This document shows, in pieces, positions 23,672 to 38,106 of a stretch of DNA of 64,000 bases (position 1 is the first letter of the stretch; every line of letters starts with the position of its first letter). The notes beneath the pieces were generated by a model, which saw only the letters and a list, made by a program, of their open reading frames with translations, searched no databases and had not been told where the DNA came from. Position numbers and translations under genes: made by a program. The stretch comes from Pocillopora verrucosa (taxonomy: Eukaryota; Cnidaria; Anthozoa; Scleractinia; Pocilloporidae). The DNA lies in assembly GCF_036669915.1 (NCBI RefSeq), contig NC_089319.1, forward strand, positions 22,042,065 to 22,106,064, given 5' to 3'.

Positions 23672-23771
23672 NNNNNNNNNNNNNNNNNNNNNNNNNNNNN
23701 NNNNNNNNNNNNNNNNNNNNNNNNNNNNNNNNNNNNNNNNNNNNNNNNNNNNNNNNNNNNNNNNNNNNNNN
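23672..23771. other. Assembly gap, 100 N
   Basis: Exactly 100 undetermined bases are present, the conventional placeholder for a scaffold gap of unknown size. The left flank and the right flank belong to opposite ends of the same ~20 kb block, so the real gap length may be negative. Confidence 0.98.
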
Positions 23772-25055
23772 TTTTTCAAATATAACAAAAAAAAGAAAAA
23801 CTAAAACTACAGCAATTGAAAGAAAGTTGAAGGAAGTCTTCTTAGCCAAAGTCTTCACAACATGGCCAAAATGTTTGAGGGTTGTTACTGTCACACATGT
23901 ACAAATATGGCTCAGATGTCTTAATGATATCTTAGGTTAACTGTAGGGTGTTTGATCTGGAAGAAGTTGTTTGATATGAAGCAATGTATGACACATCTGA
24001 TGTACAGAAACTATTTGTTGGGGGGGGCTTTCCCACAAGCAATGACATAAAACACTTTTTATTTCACGGAAATAAGTATTTACAGCTTAATGTTACATAC
24101 TAAGCATGCTAATCTTGTTGTAATTAGATATCTCCTTCATTATGAAGAGGTGTGTTTCTACTCGTGGAGAAGTATGAGACCAAAGAAAAGTGCATCTAAA
24201 GCTAATTAATGTAAATTTAAAATCTCATTAATAGGTCATAGAAATTACAACATCTGTTCTTTTAAGAGAACAAAATGAAATTTTTCTTCCAGTTCCCTAC
24301 CTCACTCCACTTATGATAAAATTATTTTTCTAATCACCAGGACAAAAATAAACTGTTGAAAAGACATGACCTGCTAGAGTCAGGTGTTTGACTACTTCCT
24401 CTCAATCAGTAATTACTACATGATTTCCAAATAACAATGGGTGATTCAAACCCATCGCTAAAGCAAGACAGTATTGTCTTGCAACATACCCGAGCCCCCC
24501 ACTTTGCATTATGCCCTAGAAAGGGTAGTCGGATTGCAACGATCTGTGTAGCGATCTCGCCATGCCTAAAAGCACTTGATCATGGCGTTTCATACAAGCT
24601 ATTCTTTATTGATGCTAGCAGTAATGTTCGCTCTCTTTTATTGTGCTATCACTCACCCCCAACACTCGGCCAAGCTTGTTTCCACTCTCCATTTCCAATT
24701 TTTGGGAAAGGTCGTGGAATTTCTCTTCCCAATTATATAGCCTCTGGAATTCTGACGTTTGCGAGTATCTATTTTTAACACAAGTTTGCACATTTTGGTT
24801 CCATTTCTGTCAGAATCAAAATATTGGGCAATCAGTCAAGAGTATGAGAAAGAAAAGTATGGGAATATTATGGCTGTGAATCTAAAAGAACAAGGACTTT
24901 GTTGAAAGTAATATAGTTGTCTTTTTTCAGATGTGATGGAGGTCAATTCTCAGGGATACTCCTCAGATGAAGACAAGTAATTTTCTCTCGTTTGATGACA
25001 CATTAATACTCTGACATTTTACATCTTGCAACCTTAGAAACACTCTTCCCACACT

Positions 25056-25276
25056 TTAACCCTTTAAACCTCCCACATGTGAATTAAGCATGTTAATTCT
25101 CCCTATAATAATCCATACATTTATCCTGCAAAAGGTTAAAGAGAATACTCCAACTTATTAGGTAAACGTTGCTTATCTTGATCTAACACCACATTCTCCC
25201 AGCTACTTTACAAGGAAATTTGTAGCAGTTAGAGGGGAGGGAGTTAACAATCAGATCATGGGAGGTAAAGGGTTAA
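25056..25276. mobile_element. MITE, family 1 (copy-B counterpart of 4974-5185)
   Basis: This is the same insertion as in copy A, with added single bases (for example TTTAAACCTCCCA in the left end and GGGAGGTAAAGGGTTAA in the right end). It shows the elevated indel rate near this contig end. Confidence 0.75.
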
Positions 25277-26056
25277 CGGTGTAGTTCAGAAATTCTTGGA
25301 GAGAGGATTACAACTTGCTAACTATGATAAGGGAGGGGGAGGGGGAGAGGATTAAATCTTGTTTACATAGATGTTTGATTTATTTTAGCCTTGAGAGATT
25401 TCATGGCCCTCTGGATCACACAAAAACAAACTTTGGTTTTTTCACCTGGTGTGTCTTCTTCCACCATTCCTTGTGGATCCAGTCCTGTTGTTCATGTCTG
25501 TTTCACTACATTCCCTGGGGAAACCTGTTTTGTATAAGAGCAGGTAATGAACTGATGAGGTATTCCACCAGCGTCTTTTATAGTCTGCGATAACTGCTGC
25601 CATTGGGTTGTCATTTGTTGTGCTGAAATTGCTTATCTCTCGTGGAAGTATAACCCAGTTGTTTAGCAACGTCATGCCACACCTCATCACCCATGTCTGT
25701 TTCAGCGTTGATGCTCAGCATATTTGTCAGTTCCTTGGTTAATTGAACTTCCCAATCAAGACAGCTATCAGCATCATCAGCATCACGAGGCTGCAAGAAA
25801 GAGTTTAAATTCAAGATAGTTATTGTGAGTCAAAGTAAGTGAATACATAATTTATGCAGTAAGTGTAGTCCCCAGCAGAAATGTCACCCTTGTTGGTTTA
25901 TTGTGTAAGAAAGATGAAATTATAAGTTAAGTAGTCAATTAGAGGAGTTATTATTGATTTCTTCTTGTGAGTGTAGGACAAAGGAGAAAAACCTCTAGTA
26001 CCTTAAGAAAGTCAACCCAAAACCTTTAAATTTTGCAGTCTGATGCTCTCTTGCTG

Positions 26057-26256
26057 TTAACCCTAAGAAGGCCCAGCTTCTAATTTCTCTTTACATTAAT
26101 ATTGCTGAATCATTCATTAAGATCATGAGAATAAGGGAAATGATCATCAACCTAAGCACTTGTGTGATTACACAAATTCTCCTTGTCGGTACCAAAGGAA
26201 CTGATAAGAAAAGAGTATGGATAATCTGGATACTGATGTTAGGTTTCACAGGTTAA
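26057..26256. mobile_element. MITE, family 2 (copy-B counterpart of 5943-6143)
   Basis: Same position and sequence as in copy A apart from small changes; TTAACCCTAAGAAGG to CACAGGTTAA. Confidence 0.7.
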
Positions 26257-29200
26257 GCTACAGAAAATTTCATGGGAGGTTTGCTCTAAGTCATAGTTGT
26301 TTCAGTGAAGGTAAGCATTACATGAGAGCTTACCCTATTTAAGAGGAAAGAGAAAACTGGCTTGTTTTCACCACTCTTTGATAGTTCTTCCACAAAAACA
26401 TTACCAAAGTTTCCATATGGTGGCTCTCCCTTAAATCGACATCCAAACTGAATCACAAATGGACGGCCAGTGAAGTTCTCCCACAGCTACAAGATCTTTA
26501 ACACCAATTGAGGTGTCTGTGTCAAAATGATCTGATTCCAACCTTGTCCCAGATATGGTTTGAAGAACGTGTTTAGTATGAACAATGTGAATTGTCATAT
26601 CAAGTCAATAATGTTTAAGCTGGGGATAGAGTGAAATTTTGCATTGTTTAAAGTTATGAAATGGTTCAGAGGCACTGAGAAAAAATCAGTGAAAAGGTAA
26701 AGGAGGAAAAACACATTACTCCTCTTCAACTAATTTTAGAGCTGATTACTTTTAATATGTACAAAATAAAAAAAACAGCTTGAGAAAGGTGTCTGCTCTC
26801 ATCAGATGGTTTTCCTTAATCTATACACTGTTTTCTGCACAGATTGTACAGATAAAGGGGGGGGGGAGGGTGGAAGGAGAGGGTTCTAATAGGCCCATGC
26901 CACCCTCCTTGATAAAAGAGTAAAAACATACCTTCAGTTGATAATAAAAATACCTGCCAATTTGGGTTTTTAACATTCTATGTTTAGGGTAATTTACAAT
27001 AATGTATCTTTCCCATTTATTCAAATACTCCTAAATCTATGAGCTACTAAAATAGCTACTCTACATTTGGGGTAAAATGAAGTCACATTTGTTTTGTTGT
27101 AAGTCACTGATGTTTCAAAAGTTGGACCCCAGTATTGGAAAATCCTACATGTGCTGGTGCACATTTATAAGGCATACATTTTAATACATACAATCTAGTT
27201 AAGCTTACCTGATTTGCAGCCTTCCTGTGTGTAGCAGTCGTGGTGCAATACATTTACCAACAACAGTAGGAAAATTGCCAATGTCCTCCAAAGGGTTACC
27301 AAATCTGTAGCACGCTATACAAAGGCCAAACCTCAGCCCATTCTCACTCACTTCTCTCATCAAAGCTTGAAAGGAAACACTGAATTGGAACAGAGGAATG
27401 ATACTAGAAGCACCCAGCTTAGCTTCCCACAAGATGGTATCAATAATGTTCCAGAGAACTCTAACGAAGCGGAAATGCGTCCACTGAAAGTACACAGAGC
27501 ATAGAGCATTGTCATCGTTATCAATGTGGAAAACCTAGGATAGAACTGCTGCCACTGGAGATCTTCTCCATCTGTTGTAGAACTACACCAAAATGTGAGC
27601 TGCCTGTCTCCATACCTCTCTAAAATCTCTTTGCCATCTGGAAGTGGAAGGCGCACAGTTACAGAGTCAGCAGAATGTAGATTAAACACACAGCCATGAG
27701 GACCAAGTTGGACAACTGGTGTAGCAAGTGCTAATGCCTCTGGGTCAGAATGATCAACATCATAAGGGTTATCTGCATAAAGAACCTTCACAGATGCTTC
27801 AATATCATGCAGTAATGATGTGTCTGGGAAGAGAATTTCTATTCCAGGGACTTCGGGGATGTGGAGATAACCACCTATACCAGCTTTTATGGTCTTGTGA
27901 GCTTCAGGGTAGCCTTTTGTTACCACAATCGCAAAAAGACTGAAATGGTAGGCTCTGATTTCTACATGAGAAGTGAAGACCTTGTAGTCACTTGGATTCA
28001 TTTTTTCCCACCTTGTTCTCTGCCCAAAACCAGTGTTGCTGCAAAGACAAGTGACAACATCGTACCTTCCAATTTTAACATCGAAAGGAAAACTGATGAT
28101 GGCTGGATCATCTTTGAAAAACTCGGCTCCATGTGGTGTCATCTCAATAACTTCACTAGCAAGCACCTCCCGACTCTTGAGTGTAGGAGCAAATGACATA
28201 TCTTCTAACACCTCCAGATGAAATTCTGACTGCAGATGGCCAGTGATATTTTCCTCTGGGATAATAACACAGATGTCTCCCAGACTTATGTGTCTACATC
28301 GGTCAATAACTGACTCTAAGTCAGAGTCATTGATGTACAGTCATTTCAGAAACTTCACTCAAACATGAGCTGCCACTGTCGCTTGAGAGCTTTCTCTGCC
28401 TCAGATTTGCTGGTAAATTGTTGTTGAAAAGCATCATCTAGTGAAGTAGATGATTGAAAACTCAAAAGAGAATCTTTTCTGTTTAGGAACGAATGCTCCC
28501 TTACTCCAATGCTCTCTGTAATGGAGGAACAAGTTCCATATTCACTTGTAGTCAAGCATCTTGGTCTTCTTCTGTTCAGACTCTCAAGATCCAGGCTAAA
28601 TCTAACCTCCTTCTTGTATAAGGAAATGGTGCCGGTTTACACTGTTCTTTCATCTTTCGCAAGTAGTTAATGTTTTTTTGTCTATGCTTCTGCTTGTGAA
28701 GAATCTTGTTTTTCTGTTGTTTAAACCAGGCAAAGTTCATTCTGATGAGCCTTTTCCAAATTGGATACAAGTTCTGATGTTGCTCGACGTATTTACCTGG
28801 TAAAGTTTCCACAGGCAAGGATGCGGAAATCATGGAATCATCTTCAATTGGTGAACATCTTGAACTAGGGGAGGTCTGCTCACAGACTAACTTTTTAAAT
28901 CCTACATCTGGTTCACTTTCAGACAACAACAGGGGTCTGTCCAAAGTATTTGAGCGCAGCTTTGGTCTTGTAAAGCATTTTCTTTGAGGAGACAATAGCC
29001 TCAAATTTGTGTGGCAGTTTCTGTCACTAGCATCTCTAGTGCAAGGCAATCTAAAGTACCTGCGTATGCAATCTATTCCTTGAAGATAACAATCCCTGGG
29101 GATGTTTTCAATGAGGTTAAGTACAAGGTACAAATGTTGAAGGTTTGGTAGAAGAAGCAACCAAGGTGGTAAAACTTCCACCAGGTTCCCAGCCAGATTA

Positions 29201-31886
29201 ACCCACTCTAGAGTTATCAATCTTGAAATGCAAAATGGGACTTCTTGAAGACCATTATGTACCAGATCAAGTCTTGTCAAGGCTGGAAGATCTCCAATTT
29301 CTTTGGGCAAAATTTTAAGTTATTATGTCCAAGGTAAAGTTCCTCCAAACTAACCAGTTGGCAAATACAACTGGGAAGTGACTGGAGGCCATTAAAACTT
29401 AGTTCTAAAACTATCAAGTTTTCCACCAAAGGCTTTGCAAAGATTTCATTAGGTATGCTGGCAATGTGCAGACCACGCAGATCCAAGAGGCTCTGACATG
29501 ATTTAGTAGCTCTTTGTAAAATTTTCCTTTTCTCTTTGAGCCCAAAAGGACTCCTCATTTTCACTCCATGGCGCGGAAAAATCCAACTGGAAAAGAGAAA
29601 AGAGCAGAAAGCCTCTCTTAAAATCCTTATCAAAACTTACATTTTAAGGACTTTGAAGATATCTAAATATCCTTGAAGATTCTAGGAGCATCCTATTGCA
29701 AGATCTTTGCTGAATCTTATCGAAAATCTTTCAAGAAATCTTAATTTCGAAGTTTGTTTTGCTAAGTCTCTTTCGATCCTGAGGCTCTCTGAGAGGATTG
29801 CGAGATCAACTTATAGATATACTATTAGCTAATAGATTAACATAAATAAACGCAAAAATCCCGATTAACATCCTCAAAGATTTTCATTATTTCGTCCTGA
29901 TTTCAGTGGAAGTGACAGAAACATCGTTATTGAAGAATTATTGTTGCTGAGCGAAAGTTTCATCCAGTAATTAAATTTTGACACATTTGAAAACAGCTGA
30001 AAAGGGTTTAAAGGCAAAATGATTACACAAAAGGTCTCTAACCATATTATTGGAAGACTATCGACAAGAACGCTCGCTTGATCGCTATCATAGAGTTGAG
30101 ATATTAAAAGAGCTCGGCAAAACAGTCGACAAAGTTTGCACGCGAAGGGGAAAAAAATCACAAACTGCTAGTGACTTGTTTGTTTGTTTACAAATTCCAG
30201 ATGGCAATTAAAAACCCCTTTTTCTTCTCCACAAGGGTTTCCTGTTTGAAACAAATTAAATGTGTGTAAAGGTACCGATAAATAACCATAAACGTTTCAC
30301 AAGAGTGGGCTTCAAGTTTTCAAAGAATTGTGCGCGTGGGTCGAGTGTCCAAAATTTTAAAACTCTTGAAATCCAGCGGTAGCATGGATATGACCTATGA
30401 TCATTGCTTCTCCCTTCTTTGCAAATGTTGCGCCAATAGGAGGAAATCGATACACACCTGTACCTTTCATATTCAGCAACAAAAACACCGATATTCCATT
30501 ACCTCGACACTTCACCTCCTTCAAGCTTTTGACTCTTTGTACAAGTTTGAGGCTGGGGCACGCGCAAAAAACGAACAATGGACCTGACGTTTCTATGGAA
30601 ATAAGCGCGTGTTTTTGCTGGTACCACGTGTCCTAATCCCTGCGTGGGAAGTAAGTAAAAGGATCTGTCTTCTGCAAAATTTTTCACGCTAGCGAAAAAG
30701 TAATTTAACAGTAGGTCCTTTCAGGAATTCAACGTTGTTTAAGGAACCCAATACCAGTCGACAGAAGTATCAGATATCACATATGATATCAAGAACTAAC
30801 ATCAATTAACGGTATGCTGCACGAAAACGATCAGTTTGCACCAACAGTTGGGGTAAGGGGTGGGGGTGGGGGTGGTTGGACCATACTTCGCGGTTTGTTG
30901 AGAACATATGACTGTTGGTAAATCACACTGTACTTGATTCTAACAAGAATGAATCGTTACTCCTCATTCCTTTACTAAGATAATCTGCATTGATTTTAAG
31001 CATTTTTCGGCTAACAAATTTCCAAGAATATGCAAAGAATTGTCAAATGATGAGTGCAAATCTCTTGTCCAGTCCCCCCACGACCAAGTGGTCACAAGGG
31101 ATTCGAGCATGGTTCATCAAACGTTTTTTTTTAGATTTCATCTTTCCCAGCCCTTGTTATTCTGCAACACCCATTCCCTATTTTGGTTCATTATTTGCTT
31201 GCACGGTGTTTTTCTGTTACTTTCCTTCCAATTAGCGACAATTTTCAAAAACTTCGCGAAAATTCCTGGCCAAATATCTCCAAGGGATAATTGAAAATTC
31301 ATTTTCTTGCGATTTCATTCTCGGATTGATGTATCATCTGGCCTTCAGGCAATGAGAATATGCAGGCTGACGAGCTGATTGGTGTTATCTTAATGAAATA
31401 CCCAAATTTCCCAACGCCCTAGTTTGTAGGAAAAAGTTTCCCAATGGGAAGGGAGAATTAATAATCTGATCTAAGAGTTAATGTGATAAGTAAACGCCAG
31501 TAGAAGGAAACAGCCGCACTAAAATCCATATTTAGCCATACCTTTACTGTCATAAACACAAGAAATAGTTTCTCTGTTGTCATAATAAAACGTTCTCTGA
31601 ACTGTAAATAACACTAGTAATTTTAAAATTCTGCTGTTTAGCCATCTCTAAATATCATGGGGCTTGACTTTATTATCACACCTGGATTAAGTCCGTTTTC
31701 TTCTACAAAATCGATCAGGGAGTATGTCGGCAATAATGCATTACTAAACGCGTTAAGTTACTCTATCTTCGCTAGTTTCGCCTAAAACGAATGACACATC
31801 GTCCGAAAGAATTATTTATAGCTATAATCTTATTTGCCAGCTTCTTCAATTATTAGGTTTTCAAGCCAGGTTGTCATACTTTGATA

Positions 31887-32016
31887 GACTCGCACCCAGT
31901 CGTTAGTGGTGCCTTCGAAGTGAGAGAAGACTTGAATCTAGATTATTAAGAAAAAGGTGTCATAACGCCCAATATTCTCTCGTCCGAAAAATGCAAATAA
32001 TAATTGGGTGCGAGTC
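31887..32016. mobile_element. 130-bp TA-flanked MITE (copy-B counterpart)
   Basis: Identical ends GACTCGCACCCA and TGGGTGCGAGTC, flanked by TA on both sides, as at 11788-11917. Confidence 0.75.
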
Positions 32017-32790
32017 TAATTTCTGGAAGCTAGTAATATCTCATCATTCAGTTCTGTACATATAATACAAGATTGTATTGCTATATAGTGGATATTATTA
32101 GACATAAGAAATAATAAGCTCTTTATATATTCCAGATTACATCGTATTACAGTTACAATGATTAACTTACAAGACTGAGTATTCTGAGAAAAACCAAAGT
32201 AATGAAATGAAACACTTTCCAGGCAAGAAACACCATCACATAGAATGAGTATAAAAATACTTGGGCAGATAAGGACACAGCTGTAAAACGTTGTACAGAG
32301 ATGCCAAGATTGAAGAGTCTTTTCTCAATGAATTTATTTTGAAAACGTCAGAAACACATAAAGGGTGAAAAGAAAAGGGACCAATTCCAGAGATGTCCGT
32401 TTACGTCCTAAAAAAATTGGCATGAGCAAATTGAAGCCTCCTTTCTGTTCAGGGGACACTGATCAAGTCCCGACTATGTCCCATGATAAAATTCCAATAT
32501 AAATCTAATGAGTAAAACACACACGAAACAGGCCGCCGTTTACGTTCATCTAACAACGACCCGAGTAGTAGGTACGCGACTCTTCTTGGGGAAGACGCTC
32601 TTTCCACGGGCATTTCATTACAACACCGTACCACACCACTGTTGCCAAGTAATACAATATAGGCCGACCCATACTCTGATGAGTCACACAACACAACAGG
32701 TAATGGAATACTGTTTCTCAAAGCGTGGCTAATGTTCAACTTTTAACACAACACATCACACTACAATGTTACTAAGAGTGCGATTTAACC

Positions 32791-32934
32791 GCGCCCTGTT
32801 GTTCAGAGGACGGATAGCACTATCCGACGGACAAATCGCCATCCAGTGGTTAACTGTGAAGAAAGTTTACTACGCTATCACCGGAAAGATGTTATCCAGT
32901 GGATAGCATTATCCACCCTGTGAACAACTAGGCC
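32791..32934. repeat. MITE-like repeat, family 3 (copy-B counterpart)
   Basis: Counterpart of 12697-12840, with a 1-nt difference inside. Confidence 0.6.
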
Positions 32935-34249
32935 TTGGTGTATAATCTCATCCGCCCACCGAATTACTAGGCCCTCAAGTTAGAAGTAGCTACGTTACGA
33001 TTTCAGAGGCTTACTAGTGTCTAGAACTCGTCATTTTCATTCCGATATATCATTTAAATCTTCATTTGTCCTAGTTGCTTTTCAATTTGCTTTTAGCTTT
33101 CTAATGTTATTTACCCGACCAAAATACTTTTACGCAGTCTTTTACTAAGAAATTTATTTTCTATAATCCAAATTGGCCTAAACTAATGTGAAATAATTTG
33201 TATGGTAGCACGACAATTTAGTTACGATTATATTACGACGTGTTTGTAAAACTAGTACAAGAAATAATTCAAGACACTATTCTCTACTTTAAGTAAGACT
33301 TTCTCTTAAGCGGGAAAACTATTCTTTTAAAAATGTATTAATGTATTAAGCTATTTGTAATCTGCCTAGTAGCCGCTCAAAAGTTGCCGAAAATTTAAAG
33401 ACGAACTATGGATACCTCGATGTTTGACCGATCGATGATCGCGGAAAAACCGCAACCAAACGAATGAAAACTTTGACGAACTATCGACTTCTTCACCAAC
33501 ATAGATTATTCAGGAAATATCTACCAACAAACCAAAGTCACCTCAAACAGATTTAACTGATAAATACAACGTTTGAGGTCACTTTATCGAGTCACTTCTT
33601 AACTTACTCCTTAAACTCTTAAGCTGACTAGTTACCGACAACACACCACGAACAAAAAGGCTACCGAATGCCGACCGAATTTCTCCCGAAATTTTTATCC
33701 GACAAGCAACGTACAGACCGATCGACTGAGTAGCGCGTAGTCGTTTAATCGACGTTCGTGCTGGGGTGAAAATTTACGACCGCTGACTTATTTGGTACCA
33801 AGTAAGCGTTTTCACATAATAAAGTATTTCTGTTGCTTTACACATAGAGCAATTTTCAATGGAATGTCGCAAGTAATCCGGAATTACTTAAGTTCTGCTT
33901 TACCTCGCTCTGTGGTTAGCCCAGAAAACTCGTGCCATCCTTTCAGACGCAACACCAACAACAGTCGTGGCTTGGTCACCCACATTTTCCCACGCTTTGG
34001 GTAGTTTGCCTGTATTAAATATGAGTTATCATCGGCTAACGATAATGCTTTTCTTTGTTATGATAACTTTGGTTTCCGTTCTTCGACAGTCAATTGAAAA
34101 ATGCTCTTACTAGCTCCCGTTTGAATTGAAGCAACCGTTAATTAAAACGTATAAAAGGGTCGCGCGTCTCTCGGAAGCTAAGAAACAGAGCAAGACTTCC
34201 TTTCCCTGCCACACCATTTTCATGCAAACAACCAAGTTAGACTCTCTAG

Positions 34250-37200
34250 TTATAGGGTAAGCATCATTCTAAGTAAGCTATTTCCACCTTGATGTAAATT
34301 TGGATCCACATTCTTCGCACCTCCGGGCTCTTTCTGAAAAGTTTGTTTTTGAAAGCGTTGATTCACACCGGACTGGTTTAAGTGCATACCATTCGGAGGC
34401 TGAAATGCATCGGATAGCTGCACAGATTCTGAGAGATGTCCATTGTGAAACTGTTCAGGGTTAGTGTAAGGAGCCATGGTAGTGTTTGCATACAAGCTTG
34501 GCGTAATTTCATCCACGCTTGGCATATCTTCGATTTTTGGGGGCAAATTCTGAGCTAGGTTAGTGGCATTAGTTGATGAAAACCACAGGCTAGTGTCTTG
34601 ACTTGGTACACTTGTGGTGTTGGAGTTTAACATAAAATCAAGAGGAAAATGGTTTGCAGAAGTAGCATCTACGACTGGGTTAAAACCAGCACCCCTTTGA
34701 GGGTGGGGTAGTCCATTATGGTTATGTTGGTAGCTCGGCGTAAATGACTGAGGGAGGGTTCCCTCTGGGGAACGGAATGCTGGATTAAACTCCTGCCCAT
34801 TGTGCAACGATGATGGCAATCCATCTATGGTTGCTGACATCTGATGAATTTCCTGCTTAGATATGCCGTTAACAAAGGCGTTTGAAGAATTCACATGGCT
34901 GAGGCTACTCATGTCTGGTAAAAACGGATATACAAAGTTATCTGCGTCGGGTTGTTGAGTTCCAACGAACTGCGTGCTCGTAACATTGCCTTGAACCATC
35001 CCGGGTAAAGTGCACCCGTTTGGTTGATAAGGCGGACGCATTTCACTCTGCAAAGCCTGCGGATAGTTCATCGAACACTCATCGTCGTCATCCGGGAAAC
35101 TTACCTCAGGTAGAACAGGCGATGAGTCAACTGGATAACCGGCCCAAGGATCAGCGACATTGTGAACACTTCCCCCATTGATAGCAAGTGTGTTATCAGC
35201 CCGAGGTAGATGGGTTAAGGAGTTTGCTTCATCACCCATAAGGAATTGTTTGATGCGATGAATCTCTTCGTGAGCCGACTTACTCCGTTTTGAGAACAAA
35301 TGAGTTGAATCATTCCGGTTTTCCGTCTTGAAGTTGTGACCAGTTCCACTGTGCGCCAAAGTTGGCTTCATCTCTACAGGCTGCCTGTTCAGGTGTGCAG
35401 ACCCAAACATACACGACTTTGATGAACCTGACGTCAAGTCAAACGTAGGCAATTTAGGACCGCTAGGTTCTGCCACATTGGTTGCACTGCTAAAGTCAGT
35501 AATCTCAATATCTTTGGAGTCGTCCAGTAACACTTCATCAGGCATGACAGTCATTCCTACGATGTAAAGAAAAGAACAACTTTTATTGTTACCTTAACTA
35601 CGTCATTTTCTTTGTTAAGGATTTCATCAGCCTTAGCAACTACTGGCATAAAGACGATTGTTTGGCAGCTAAAAGAAGCAATGTCAAATTCGTATAAATC
35701 TACCAATGTTCTATCACCCATACTGCAATCTGATCGGTTACGCCGTTCGCTATCTATTCGGTGATGGATAGTAAGCGGTCTTGCAGTGTGTGATTGTAAA
35801 CAAAATAATAAAAATTAAAAAATAAAAAAACTAGAGCCTCTTTTGTTGTGAGGTTTTGAACGACCAGTGGAAGTGTGCCAAAACAACTAAGATTATTCGC
35901 TCTCCATTTCAATGCCTGATAATTGACTCGAGCTTCTTAACTAGCACGCGACAGAAATCTCCCTTTTTGCGAAGTGTAAAGCTACCTTCAGCTTTAAAGT
36001 GAAAAAAAATTGGTTCAGTCGGATAGGAAACAAACAAAAAAATAAAAAAGAATTGGTTCAGTCGTATAGGAAACAACGAAAGAAGCAAGAATAAACCAAG
36101 GATGGCTAATTAAAGAGATTAAAACAGATGTTATTTGACACACTTGAAAAAACTGAAACTACGCTTAACACAAACCTTGCCCACTGATGTTACCAGTTTC
36201 CCTGGAAGTGGCCAGAGGTGGCACGGCAGCTGAAACAAGGCTGTTGGACGAGAATGATCTACCCAATGGGGTTGGTATCCCTGTGTGTGCCCCACTTGAT
36301 GCACCTGTTATGCCTTGTGGAAGTAGTCCGTTTGGTGGGGGTGGGGGATATGATCTGTCTACTGCACACGGCAAATCCACTGGGCGTGGTTCATCTGGTA
36401 CATTTTGTGACCGGGAAGGAACAGATGAAGGAACAGATGAAGGAACAGCGCCCGTTTGAAGTCCATTCGCTTGTGGTGGTGGTGGTGGTGGTGGTGGTGT
36501 TTTAAGCCCTTTTTCTTGACTAATTACCATCAGACGTGCATTGTGGTCATCCTCACCGGGAACCGAAGGAAGAGACTTCTGACGAGACTTCCATTCAAGG
36601 AGCGCTTCATAACAAACCTTTCTGAAGTATGGTCCTTGTTCATCGCTGAAAGAAGTAAAAAAATTTAACGAGAAACTCAATGAGAAATTTAAAGTAGACG
36701 CAAGGTAAATGCATGTCGAATCCCTTGCACTGTGGACAATATAGTTAGAAGATCTTCCTATAAAACAACCCTATAAGGGAGTAGTTATGATTTATAATTA
36801 GCACAAGGAGAAGGTCTGTTTTCCATTTTTCAACCGTCCACCATCTTGGAAAAAGCCCTCTCTTCCCCTCCTCACACACAGGCGCATCATATTCCCACGA
36901 GAATCACACTCCCACGCAAGTCCCATTCCCACACGAGTCACACTCCCACGCTGCGCAAATAAAGAAGAGGACTGGTGACGAGTCAGTGCCCTGTACATCA
37001 CTTTAAACCAAAACTAAAAGAGGAAAGAAAATTGTTCGACTCACTTCAAAAGAACATTGTCAGCAGTAATAGCCTCTGGCTTGTTATTCTTATCATACAG
37101 AGTCCTTGCCTTCCCTCTGATCCACTGGAATACTCCTTGACCATTTGTAAGCCTGAACACTATTTCACATACTCCTGTAGCTGTGACTACAATGACAAAA

Positions 37201-38071
37201 AAAATGTGTATGTTAAATACCTCTCTGCGATTTAAGTCAGTATATCGAAGCGCCTCTCGAGTTCTCAAAACTCACCCCAGTTTGAGTAGCAAGAAGTGCC
37301 TAGGGGTGCTACTCCTTTGGAAATGTATTCTCGGCCATCACAGAGTGCTTGTGATTGCTCGCGAGGGTAGCGCGTACACTCCCATTCACAAGAGCCAGAG
37401 ACTTAAATGGTCACCTTAGTAAACATTAGTTGGTCGCATCAAGCAACGCTTTCTCTCTCGAACACCTTGATTGACGCAACCAAACGACAGCTGTCACGAA
37501 GTCTAAGAAACAAACGCATATAACTGCGGACAACTATCGATGATAAATTAAAATCCCCTCTACGGTAACAGAAGAGTGCTTACTTTGTTGGTGGGCCAAC
37601 ATCAGACTTGGGATATCGTCAGGATGAGCAATCATATAACCAGTCATATTTACAGCCTCCTTATCAGGATAAAACAAAGATTTCTGTCCTCTGTCGACAC
37701 AAACAGAAATAAAACACTAACTGTCAACATTGCGTTGAATAAGCAATAGAATACAAGTTGCAAAGCCAAGTTAAAACACTTTAAAGAAGCCCCCAAAGTG
37801 CAACGCTGCAAGGGGTTCCTAAAGGAACTTCATTACTGTCAAGTTGTTAGTTTCCTGTATTGGGAAAAGATTTCCGCTTGTCTATATGACCTTCAGCTTG
37901 AAACTCATTTACAACCTAAATGTTAGGTCACGCAATTTTAAGACCTTATCAGGCGGCTACGATTTTCATGGCTGCCTACAGGAAAGTGCAAATGCAGAGT
38001 GTGCTACCAAATTTTCGGCAAGCGAAAAGATAGGCAGGTGAAAAAAGGAAAGAGCGTCAGAGTAAACAAAA

Positions 38072-38106
<35 letters not shown>

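Larger units (their letters stand above)
24445..29558 (-). pseudogene. PIDD1: PIDD1-like, copy B, broken by multiple small indels (probably sequence error)
   Basis: The exon layout is the same as in copy A: about 29558-27209, 26542-26334, 25790-25446 and 24806-24445. Relative to copy A the reading frame is lost at several places by single-base gains or losses, mostly in homopolymers. Examples are one T lost near 29312, one A gained near 28728, one base lost near 28770, one A lost near 28600, losses near 28337 and a gain near 28428. Both death-domain exons are also out of frame. The first HFS motif is kept, but the second reads HFR amid a cluster of changes near 27470-27490. Intact splice sites and undecayed stretches, together with errors concentrated toward the contig end, point to poor consensus rather than a true pseudogene. 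Confidence 0.8.
29559..34249. other. Intergenic region PIDD1-like / AHR, copy B
   Basis: This is the counterpart of 9449-14156 with the same landmarks: the CACGTG box, the G-rich tract near 30850, the TA-flanked MITE at 31887-32016, the family-3 repeat at 32791-32934 and the antisense TATAAAAGGG near 34150. No gene is supported. Confidence 0.6.
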
